Part shown: piece by piece, positions 54,501-64,000 of the stretch
How positions within the stretch are numbered: the first letter of the stretch is position 1
How the letters are laid out: every line of letters starts with the position of its first letter
Assembly: GCA_037389465.1 (NCBI GenBank)
Contig: JAZARR010000296.1
Coordinates: 1,364,001 to 1,428,000 of the forward strand
DNA: 64,000 nucleotides
From: Baylisascaris procyonis
Lineage: Eukaryota > Nematoda > Chromadorea > Rhabditida > Ascarididae
Direction: 5' to 3'
Program-made: the position numbers and the translations under genes
Notes under the pieces: model-generated
Told to the model about the DNA's origin: nothing
The model's input: the letters and a program-made list of their open reading frames with translations, nothing else
The model's database searches: none

Positions 54501-56070
54501 TGTATTCATCACTCATTTCGTTGCTAATTTTGCGAATTGCATATTGCATTCACCGAGCTGGTTTAGCAGTGTATTCAATCTTTTTTTTTTTTCTTTTTGC
54601 TTCGACGTTACCTTTCGAATTCAATTCGTCTAAGCAATTATCATAGAAGAGTACACTTTGTATGGGCGAATTTGTGTGTAGTATGTTTATGTTTATGTAT
54701 TTTTATATGTATTATTATATGTATATTTATATGTGTTTTGTGTATATTTATGTGTATATTTGACGTTATGAATTTGACCTTATGAACTGCTTCATTTGAT
54801 CTTATGAACCTTTAAATCTGCGTCTCAGCTTATTTGTTTTCAGCAGATTGGGTGCGCTCCAGAGCGTTGTTTTTTTTTGTGTAGATTCGTGAAATCAAAA
54901 GAAAAGATCTCTATCAATCATTGTTTCATTATTCTTATTCCTTTTTATTTATTACAAATTTATATATATATATATATATATATATTTTTTACATATATTT
55001 ATAAACCACGTTATGATGACGTCATGTCTACATATGTGTGTACATTTTTCTGCTAAAACATATGCGCTTCTACCTGTCAATCAGATTGCTTCACATTGAG
55101 AATGACTTTAGCTGTTACAGAGCTTGATGGATATAACCTTACCCTTAGGTGATCGCTTAGACGAACTTTTTAAGTTATCAGTTACGATCAAAGCCGCATA
55201 TATACGCTTGGAATGCATATTTGCAGAGCATCACAAATCGTTTGATTTCCGTATTGCAAGCGGTGAAATTGAAAATGCGAACCTTTCAGACATTTTTTTT
55301 TAATATAAGCTTTCCGATGAAGTAAGATTTAAATGCTTTATTGTACGATACATTTTATTTATTGATGAACGATAGTTCATTAAAATTGTTGAAATGATAA
55401 GCCAAATTGAATTGGTACATATTGAACGGCACAAAGCGTATCATAAAAATATAAAATTTCTCTGGTGCTTCTTTTTCATTTTTCTATATTTGAATATTCT
55501 ATAGGTGGTGAGTTATAGAAGAGTCAATAATATTGGGTTAATCTCATCGATATACCTTTTGAGCTGTTCTTTTTTTTTCGACCTGAGTAATTTCCTCTTT
55601 GGTTTTTATTGAATAAATTTTTCATATGTTATAAAATATCATATAAGTTTCGTTGACATATATTTCTGATATAATAAAGCATAATAGGGATCATATTTTC
55701 TTTTTACAAGTTTCATTGTTCAATGATTCCCTTTCCCTTTTGTCCACTTCATCTCTTTTCTTTCTTTTTTTCGTACTCAACCGTGAAAAACATTTAAAAA
55801 TACGTGGGTGCATGGCGTTTTGCTGTTATATGCAAAAATATTTGCAACGTTATTCAGGCAATATAATGATTGTTTTGTTGAGCAAGATAAATGAGCTTTG
55901 AGAAAATTCGTTGATAACTGTCTGAAATATAGCACTTCTTTTTAATGGATTATCACTCTTCGCCTCCACCTTTCCACAGTTTCACTCATCTCTTCGAATA
56001 CCTTTTTTTTGAAGATGCTTGTCGTTAACGAGCTATTGCAGTTCATAGTATTCTATGCTCATCAAGTTTC
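51591..56070. other. T-rich/AT-rich region, no confident gene
   Basis: Several Phe/Leu-rich plus-strand ORFs (53145-53408, 53330-53572, 54597-54785) follow T-rich DNA and are not supported. It contains a short (TA)n at 54960-54986. Downstream exons of the 51418 gene may be here. Confidence 0.45.
54960..54986. repeat. Short (TA)n microsatellite
   Basis: About 26 bases of TA dinucleotide. Confidence 0.9.
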
Positions 56071-56304
56071 TCAAAGAGTGGCATCGTTTTCAACCTGAAT
56101 AAGCTCTGCTTTCTTCTCTAATAAACTGAAAATATGTTCGATAGGGATTAATAAGCCATAGGGTTGAGTTGTAAAGGAAGTGAGATTGGAGTCCTTAGCC
56201 TTATGGCCATAGGACGGCAAAAGCCCCGAAGGGAACGGCATCCCCTTGCACAGCTGAGTACTTTCATCGAGAAATGAGACCTTCCGACCATACGTCAGTA
56301 ACAA
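56071..56304 (-). CDS. Possible exon or gene relic, minus strand
   Basis: A GC-richer open frame without an ATG at its start: LTYGRKVSFLDESTQLCKGM, then PFPSGLLPSYGHKAKDSNLT and EHIFSLLEKKAELIQ, with a possible CAG|GTTGAA donor before the stop. Protein-like but unidentified; no clear acceptor. Confidence 0.35.
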   Translation of the reverse strand: MLLTYGRKVSFLDESTQLCKGMPFPSGLLPSYGHKAKDSNLTSFTTQPYGLLIPIEHIFSLLEKKAELIQVENDATL

Positions 56305-58421
56305 TATATTGCATTTTATACATGCAAAGCTTCAGAGGAAGATGGCTGATCTATTTGTTCTTCCATGAATTGAAAGGATTTTCCTAAAAAATTTGTAAGA
56401 GTCATTTGGCTTTGTCTGAAATTTAGCGACGAGTTCAATAAAAAAAAAAAAAATTCCAATGAGTCGGTTGGAGTGAGGCGAAAATATTACCAGATGTTCA
56501 ATTTTTTGAAAACGAATGATATTGATCTGTTAAGCATCTCTCTTTATCATCTCTTATTAGCTGAATTTATTCGACTTCTTCATTGTCATAGATCTTGCGC
56601 TTTATGAAACGCTTTGAATAGTTATAATTTTATGAAATTGGGCGAATGAGAGTAGTTTTGTCAGCGTATTTTTTATTTTCATTTTTTATAGTTATTTCGA
56701 CTGAGTCATTTTGCCGATACGCATTTAATTTTTATATCCTTTTATTTATTGACTTCAAGCAAAAATCCTTCATATTATATCCCTATATATCTATATTCTT
56801 TCACTATTATTACTTTTGTCGTGATTTTATTCAATAATCTCCAAACAATATTTTCACTTCAAATTGCACACATATGTTAGCGTTTTTTTTAACGTTTACG
56901 CAATGAATGTGGTAAAAAGAAAATGAAGCAGATTTCCGAGTTTAAATTGAAACGCATATTTCTTCACGCTTAAATTCGTCGAGTTTTTATGTGATTTTTT
57001 AAAGTTAACTTGTCAACAGCATGCAACAAACCTTTCATTCATCTATAAAATCCTAACATTTCTTCTGTCGATTTAGCTCGTAGAATAATCTCAGCTCGAT
57101 TTTCCGTTATCGCTCTTCAATAAGCTCTGCTCTCTGGATCATGTTATTCTTTGAAATTGCGCTAATCACCGATAGCAATATTGGAATATGAGTTTTTCCA
57201 GCAGAGTCCAAATGTCTTAATCCAGGATTATTGACGTACAAAAAGTCGCGGAAAAGCAAACTGCAATTTTGCATGTTTTAAAGCGACTAAATTAAATTCC
57301 CTTGGTTTCATTCATCTCACCTTTCCCTTCTGGAAATAGAATTTTGCATATATTTAAGCGGATTTTTTAGAGCAGCGATGCTATGGAGAGCAAATCCTTG
57401 GAGTTTTTTTTTTCATGGATAGGCTTATTTTCGTTTTTGGTGATGATTTCAAATTTTTATTCATAACCCGTTGGAAGAGCAAATTCCGATGCTATCATAA
57501 GGTTCAATGTGATTAGCTTATTTAGTTTTTACGTTTTCTAACGAATGAAAGAATAAAGCGTATATCGCATACATGCAATCAGAGAGAGAAACATGAAATA
57601 GAAGATCCTTTAATAGAAGATTCTGATGATCTTTTTTAAGAAATTCATTTGTGCTAAAGGATTTAAAACTATCGGAGAGCATGTCGTAGTGAAAAAATTT
57701 TTTTCCTGGAAAGCATAAAAAACGAGCCCTTATTTTGATTGTTTTTTTAATCAATTAAATCAAAATAAGCCATAGAGTAGAACTTCATTTCAATTTTTTA
57801 TTAAAATAAGCTATTTCCTGAATATTATATGTGAAATGAAAATTTTTTTGACAAAATTTTTATATAGTGTAATAGAAATAACAAAACAAACTAAACGATT
57901 GATTCACTGTAAAATCGGAATAACACAAATTTAGCTCTTAAATAAGCAACCTGGCAACAGGTGAGGTAGATCTTTTTTCTATCGTTTGGACAGCATGAAT
58001 AAATATCCACACACAAATCACGTACACACACACACACACAAATAGCAGAGAAATAAAACAGCCAACATATGCGTTACGTACTTAATCCTCTCTTTTACCT
58101 CTTCCTCAGGATTTGCGTTGACTTCTATGCTACGTTTTATATTTTCGTAACAATGCCCAAACAATATCGTGTTGTGCTAAACATTTCGATTATTAGGTTT
58201 CGTGTTCTACTTATATGTGTATCGGATATATTTATTTATTTTTATATGTATATTCGAGTTTAATGAAGGCAATTTTTGTTTGGAAGGATGATCACTATGA
58301 AATTAACCTTTGATATCAAATCTTATGCTGAATCAAGCAGATATAATTATTACAAAAAAAGAAATACCCTCACATATCGTTTGCAAGCGTAATAATAGTT
58401 GAGTGATTGTTTACTGTTTGA
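56305..58421. other. AT-rich region, no confident gene
   Basis: ORFs at 56646-56837, 57518-57754 and 58069-58263 are Phe/Tyr/Lys-rich and not supported. A short (CA)n occurs near 58025-58040. Confidence 0.45.
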
Positions 58422-58769
58422 ATGATGAACCTTTTTCAAGAATTAAATGAAGCTATCGATTATTCAATAGAAAAGAAAACGTGCAAAAATAAGTATGAAG
58501 GATATAAAATCGAATTAGTTTTATTGGCATTGAAACATTGCTTAACGCATTACGAAGTTTTATCTAAACGCAACGCACAATGCATATCGAATTCGTTGAA
58601 AAACGTTCTGATTGAAAACACCCCCGCTGTGTTCGATTTGCAATTTGCCGTCTTTTCGACCTCGATCTCTCAGTTTTACCTATTTATCACGTGTTTAGTT
58701 CATTCCAGAAAAAAAAATCACAAATTAAGATCGAACGACACAATGAGGGTGGTGAACGATCCCTCATAG
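58422..58769 (+). CDS. Hypothetical 115-aa protein
   Basis: ATG-started plus-strand ORF: MMNLFQELNEAIDYSIEKKT, then YEGYKIELVLLALKHCLTHY, SKRNAQCISNSLKNVLIENT and TPAVFDLQFAVFSTSISQFY. The first 85 residues look like a soluble helical protein. No family recognised, no splice sites needed. The AT-rich C-terminus (KKNHK) may be read-through past a missed donor. Confidence 0.45.
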   Translation: MMNLFQELNEAIDYSIEKKTCKNKYEGYKIELVLLALKHCLTHYEVLSKRNAQCISNSLKNVLIENTPAVFDLQFAVFSTSISQFYLFITCLVHSRKKNHKLRSNDTMRVVNDPS

Positions 58770-58918
58770 ATGTTCTTGCTTTCTGTAAAACTTTCTTCAC
58801 ATCTCAGCGCCCTTTCGATTTCTTCATTCTAAAGTAGCCATTTGTGGTGTATCATCCATCGTGTATGATGTATATATATTCAAAATATATTATATATTAT
58901 ATATTATGTAAAATATAA

Positions 58919-59016
<98 letters not shown>

Positions 59017-60607
59017 AAAGAATGCCGGCTGCACAATCGTTTCACCTAAACGGGTATTCATTCACATATTCATTCACATTCATTCATTCTAGTACGACGA
59101 GTTATGGGAAAAGGCACAGACAGCTTTATAGTGCCATTTGCAATGTGTGACATTGAGTGCACCCAAAGGAAAGTGTTGAATTGCACCCCGAATGGTTATG
59201 TAGATTAGGACGACTTCTGGGCAAGCCGGCATTCGCCGTCCCGCAGTGATGCAATTCACAAATTCTCAAATTGTCACCAATCGCTACTCACTATTTTCAT
59301 TCCCATCCCCATGTATATTCCCTCTTCCATCTTGTAATCCTATCAACTATTAGCTTCCATTAGTTGTAGAAAGTTATTAAAGGTAGTTTCCCTGAAAGAA
59401 TTTATTCTTCAGAAAGCAAAATAGTATCCTTTCAAATTCTTTAGCTTCGAATTATAAGTATCAAGTAATTATTGATGACTATTGCATCTAATAGTCTGTA
59501 AGATTCAGATGTTTACTAATAAAGAGCTGGAAATAGATGAGTACTTCATGGCATTGTGATAGGTCAGCACATTGACATCAGCTTTCTTATATGTTCCAAC
59601 ATACATTATATTTGGCTGAATTTCTTTTACTGCTTATCTTGCCTTTTTTCTTCTCATAACTAATCAGCCCGAAGATGGAGAAGATGGATTCACGTTTCTT
59701 GGCATATTATTAATCCCCTTTCATTCATTTCCTTTATATCTCTTTTTCACATATATCCTTATATTTTCCATATTCATTTATATCCCTTATTCACCAGTTC
59801 ATAGATGAAATTTTATTATGTAGATTTCGTGATTTCATTTAGGATTGAATAGAACAACTGGAAATGGTGATTATTGGAAATGGCGATAGAGAGGCTTCTT
59901 TTAAGAAGGGGAGACAAATAGGCAAATTTATTCCTGATGAATACACTGTAGTTCTCTCTCCCACCCTACTCCCCCACCCTCCCTCTCCCTTCAACCCGTG
60001 CTTTGGACGACTGGGAGGAAACGAAGAATTCTAAGGTCGTTAACAAGACATTTGCTGAATTTTTGTTCAATGAACAATGAGTGAACGTAAATACTATAAA
60101 TTGAATAAACAAAAAAAAAATCAACATTGATGACAGACTTTATTGTTCGATTGTTCATCAACCGACCTCTATCGTTTAAACATTACGTTTCATTAAAACA
60201 CCAAAAATTTTTGAACACTTAAGAAATTTGAATTCTTACAAGCCTTATCTCTAAGATAAAACCGCAAGTCGAACTGGGTTCTGACCAAATTCGAAAATTG
60301 CCAACTTTACTTCATATGAAAACATCTACTATATCTGCCAATAGAAAGATGTCCCCTATTTTGTGACCTCGGTCAAAGCGCGAATTACCTCGCAGAAGTT
60401 TAACTTTATAAGTTCAACTCGAGCAAATTGAAAATCCCCGATGAATGTTCCGAAGTTCAAAATGTTTGTCCGCTGCATCGCATCTGACCGCTAGAGGTCG
60501 ATGGCATGAGCGGCCAAACAACAAATGTTGCTAAGTTGAAAACTGATGAAAAAAAGTTCCAAATCGAGGGCATCGAATCTAACCTTTTTCTTGGAACTAT
60601 AGTGAGC
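58770..60607. other. (TA)n tract, small GC-rich island and pyrimidine tract
   Basis: Holds the (TA)n at about 58917-59014, a GC-richer island at 59130-59260 and a C/T-rich run at about 59957-59995. No confident gene. Confidence 0.45.
58917..59014. repeat. (TA)n microsatellite
   Basis: About 98 bases of TA dinucleotide preceded by TATA/AAATATA-rich sequence. Confidence 0.97.
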
Positions 60608-60838
60608 TTATTCTTTCGGAGATTTAGGTTCTTGATTGATCGCTTTGATGGGTCGCTCCACTACAACGTTCTGTCTTGTTGGACTTCTCTGCTTGATTTT
60701 TTCTTTGAAGATATTCGGTGGATCGGGAGAGGTGATTGTAGAATGGCCAATGAAAAGGCTAATGCTTTTGTTCGGGACGATGGTAATGGGTGCGCACATA
60801 CATTGTAGGAGCAATGTTCCGCTAAGCCATTGTTCCAT
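60608..60838 (-). CDS. Hypothetical 76-aa protein, minus strand
   Basis: From ATG 60838: MEQWLSGTLLLQCMCAPITI, then VPNKSISLFIGHSTITSPDP and RQNVVVERPIKAINQEPKSP to TAA. An AATCTCAG acceptor lies 10 bases upstream of the ATG, so this may be a last exon. The Pro/Lys-rich end looks like a natural C-terminus. Two plus-strand frames are also open here (one from ATG 60506, beginning MSGQTTNVAKLKTDEKKF), so the coding strand is uncertain. Confidence 0.4.
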   Translation of the reverse strand: MEQWLSGTLLLQCMCAPITIVPNKSISLFIGHSTITSPDPPNIFKEKIKQRSPTRQNVVVERPIKAINQEPKSPKE

Positions 60839-61883
60839 TTTACGACCACTGAGATTGTTTCCTTTTATTCTCAAGATCGTTGGCAAAGCTCAGGGCATAG
60901 TCGCTCTCCAGCGGGTTTATGTTATTCTTGGATTATTTATGCATTATCGAGTTGATGAAAAACTATTTACAAAAGCTTCTTCCATTAGCGATCGATGCTT
61001 TTCTATGTAAAGTTTATGAAGGCACTATGTGAAGGTATATTTTATCAGCGTAGAGGTCATACTATTTTTGATAATTTTAGCAAATTTATCAACAACTTAA
61101 GAGAATGAACATTGATTAGTACAAGTAGCTAAGTTTATCATTTGTTATACTTCACTATGACGTATCGAATTTGTTCGCAAACGTTAGATAACATTGCATG
61201 CACTCAGAAAATTGAAATTGAAAATTGATATCGAAAAAAATTTAAAAATTGAAAAAAAATTGATAGTAAGTTTCGAAAATACTTATTATTACCAGCCGTT
61301 CGAAGTGTCTATTAACTCACTACCGTGATTCGACAGTTTTATCAGCGTATCGGTCGTCCTTTTGTATTGCTTCGAATTCATATGCGAATTGCTTTCATTC
61401 GAAAAGCTTCTCTTTGTTTATGCTCACACAACTTTCCGTCTCAATGTAATGTCAGGCTTATATGCTCTCTATCGAAATTTTTCCTACCCCTCCTATAGTA
61501 CAGTTGCACCCGATTGTATCGTTGTGATAAAGCATTTTCACATGATATTTTATATTCAAAGGGCATTATTTAGGCGTTGATTGTGTTACAACTCGTTCAT
61601 CTTTGGGTCCACTTACCTTTTATTACCGTTCTATTGTTGACCGTCCGCTTAGTTTTTAGTCGGCGAGAATTGCATTTCTAGGTTGTCTCATGAATACTAA
61701 ACGTTTTAATTGACAGCTCTAATTGACAGTCTCTTACATCTCTTTTCGGCCGAAAATAATTGTCAGCTTCAAATGGGGGATGTTTGGAGAAATAAGCGAG
61801 TTAGATGAGTGCTTCGACCGATATAGAATAATGCATAGAAGCGTGAATTTTTTTTCCGTTCCAAGAAACTCTTTGTATTGCCT
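60839..61883. other. AT-rich region, no confident gene
   Basis: Nothing supported beyond the overlapping open frames extending to about 61010. Confidence 0.45.
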
Positions 61884-62186
61884 CTAGTTGGTTAATGGAA
61901 GTTGATGTGAATGATGATTAGAGGATGAACCAGTTTGCAACTCAACCACCTTTTTGGCTTGTCTACAGCAATGATTAACATGTATTGTGTACTGCGCTAT
62001 CATTTCACTTCTAGTGAGACGTTCCATGGAAAAACTTTGCTCCTCTAAACGATACCTCATACAGGGGCCAGTCTGGCCAAAATTTACTGCCTTGTTACTG
62101 ACTGAACCAGTGGGTAGTGAATGACCAATGGTCAAAGATCTGTCACTTGATGGTATGGGCATTAACATCAAACGTCGACTGTGCAT
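61884..62186 (-). CDS. Hypothetical 100-aa Ser/His-rich protein, minus strand
   Basis: ATG at 62186 opens MHSRRLMLMPIPSSDRSLTI, then NFGQTGPCMRYRLEEQSFSM, RSEMIAQYTIHVNHCCRQAK and VVELQTGSSSNHHSHQLP to TAG. Composition and local base content are clearly coding-like and unlike the flanks. An in-frame TGA lies three codons upstream with no acceptor between, so the ATG is a true start unless an acceptor at CACAG inside the ORF is used. It could be the C-terminal tail of a larger protein. Family not recognised. Confidence 0.5.
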   Translation of the reverse strand: MHSRRLMLMPIPSSDRSLTIGHSLPTGSVSNKAVNFGQTGPCMRYRLEEQSFSMERLTRSEMIAQYTIHVNHCCRQAKKVVELQTGSSSNHHSHQLPLTN

Positions 62187-63425
62187 GATCGAAAGTCAGT
62201 GGTCGTGATCAGCGGCGAATTCGTTTAAGCCAATGGTCAAAGTTGTTTATGCCGCTAACTGACGGAATTTTGTACATTATTTTTGTAATAAAGTATACAG
62301 TGAAGTTATCAGTTACCCATTACTTGTAAGCTGAGATATGGAACAAAAACTCACTTCGGTTCAAAATAAAAGGCAAATATTCAACTGAGCCTTCGATGTT
62401 CAGCTAATACTTGGATTAAACTACCACTGATTCGTTATCCTTATATCCCTCTCACTTCATCAAATTCTGATCTTTTGGAGCGTAGCGTAGAGCATACGGC
62501 ATGTCATATTACTTCACTGTAAGCATCATTCACGACGATTCGGCGATCATAGCGTAAAAGCAACAATTTGAAGCTCTGTCGCCAATCTAGGGGCGCTTCG
62601 ACCATCATTTCACAAGCTAGGCTTTCACTTTCATTTCCGATGAGGCTATATGTCTTATCGGGCGTTCAAAATAGCGAAATAGAGGAGCGCGAAACGCGAA
62701 AAAGAGTGAATTATCAAAAGGCAATCGCAATTGCACAAATTTTTACCATTAGTGAAAGCGAAAGAATGAATTTGGGCAAACAATGATTGTAGAGGCTGAC
62801 GTTTACGTTGCAAACATTGCAATTGCTGCCAGCATTGAAAATGTCTTCTAACACATATACCTTTGAAGAGTTACAACAGAGTCTTGTATTTCTTTATCGA
62901 TTGCAGCAGTGGGTTGATAAAATCTAAAATCTTTGCTCATTCAAAAAACGATAAGAGATTTGGAGATTTCCTAATATAGCTTGCAATTTTCAAAGATAAA
63001 TATATGTTCTCGGTAAAGTTGAACATATGCAATATTTTATTCTTTAGAAATTTTCGGCGAATTTCCGATATATCGCATAGTTCAATATAAATTCGACGAC
63101 GAATTATAAAAATCTAATAATTTCGAAAAAAAAAAGCGCATTCATTTGAAGAGGTGATTAAAGAGAAAGATGGTCATAATGATCGAAAGAAATAGGAGAT
63201 ATTTAGTAGTAATAGAAAGAAATGGACAAATTTTTTAACTGCAATCGTTGACCAATGCGCAAAATGCATTGCAAAACTGTCGAAAAAATCTCAATGCTTT
63301 GTTCGACGAGGGATTGATTGTGTTTAGGATTGTTTTCGTTGCCTCTTTCTCTCGCCCTCTATTATTGCATTTGGCTTCTATATTGCAAGTGTGTACACAC
63401 TTTTGTTTCCAATTACTACACGCTA
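62187..63425. other. Mostly featureless; one weak plus-strand ORF
   Basis: An ORF at 62568-62786 (+) has natural composition (SGVQNSEIEERETRKRVNYQ) but lacks an ATG at its beginning. Internal ATG at 62640. Confidence 0.4.
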
Positions 63426-63661
63426 ATGGTGGATTTAGAACTAGAGCAACGATTTGCACAAGATTTACGTGAATTTTTTTCTCTTTTAATCACCGGAAGA
63501 ATCGAATTGAGCGGAAGTAAAATTTTACTCTTTAGTATTGAAAATAAATAAAATTAAAAAATAAATTTTTTTCGCGCAATTTCGTTTTTGTTTTTTCTGC
63601 AGAATTTACTTTCAACCTCACTCTTTTGCCAACGGAGGAAGTGCTTATTATTTCGGCTTAA
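63426..63661 (+). CDS. Start of a plus-strand gene near the window end
   Basis: Exon 63426-63516 from ATG: MVDLELEQRFAQDLREFFSL, then LITGRIELSG, ending in phase 1 at GTAAAA. An 86-nt intron ends TTTTTTCTGCAG. Exon 63603-63661 continues K-FTFNLTLLPTEEVLIISA and meets TAA. As read the product is only 49 aa; a GAA|GTGCTT donor before the stop could instead lead to exons beyond the window. Acidic, soluble-looking; family not recognised. Confidence 0.45.
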
Positions 63662-64000
63662 GCATTTCCTCATCCAATATTTCCTCAATATTTCCTCCCC
63701 CAGGTTAAATACCATGGAACTATGATTCTATGACAGGTTTTTTCTATTTTCCTACGAAAGGATATTTCACTTCCTGTTAATTTCATTTCCTCGTTATACG
63801 TTCATAATTTTCATTCGTCAAAATAAAGTTTCCCTGTGGAAACTTCAACACGTGTTATTGCCTTTGAAAATGAAAATATTCGCTGCCATTTTTAGCAGTG
63901 TTTTTGATGTGTATTTATCTATGATTAACATTAGTTCGCCATATCTATTAAACGTATGATGGGTATGAAATTCGATGAAATCGATGACGATACGACGATG
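63662..64000. other. Window end, nothing seen
   Basis: AT-rich, no feature supported; may hold later exons of the 63426 gene. Confidence 0.4.

Overview
This window looks like a piece of nematode nuclear genome, probably from an AT-rich parasitic or spirurid-type species. The evidence is the high A+T content, many (TA)n tracts, TTTCAG-type splice acceptors, short spliced introns (about 40-170 nt) beside very long ones, and a cathepsin F-type cysteine protease closely resembling nematode cathepsin F. No prokaryotic features, rRNA, tRNA or CRISPR array were seen. The species assignment is inference. Gene models were read by eye from splice signals and reading-frame continuity; no search was run.

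Left half (about 1-33.4 kb): one plus-strand cathepsin F-like gene dominates. Nine candidate exons were found, from a signal-peptide exon at 967 to the terminal exon ending at 33352. The protease exons (4927-5086, 5977-6118, 6946-7105, 8653-8831, 33105-33352) join in frame and keep the catalytic Cys, His and Asn. The last intron is about 24.3 kb long. It carries antisense material: a four-exon gene for a 218-aa protein (10611-12755), two small genes for secreted Tyr/Gly-rich peptides with the same exon plan (22250-22922 and 27333-28468), several weaker minus-strand ORFs, and a decayed non-LTR retrotransposon 3' end (32376-32760) on the plus strand.

Middle (36.4-42.4 kb): this is the gene-dense part. 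A six-exon minus-strand model (36407-38507) and a four-exon plus-strand model (38644-40079) lie head to head. They are followed by a short plus-strand gene starting directly after a splice-acceptor-like site (40631-41550) and a further candidate at 42001-42422. None belongs to a family I could name.

Right part (42.4-64 kb): sparse. It holds a tentative minus-strand gene (45202-47420), two well-delimited plus-strand exons that join in frame (50035-50155 and 51418-51590), a second copy of the retrotransposon 3' end (50630-50731), isolated natural-looking ORFs (50152-50409 minus, 58422-58769 plus, 60608-60838 minus, 61884-62186 minus), and the start of another plus-strand gene (63426-63661). The remainder is AT-rich intron or intergenic DNA with microsatellites.
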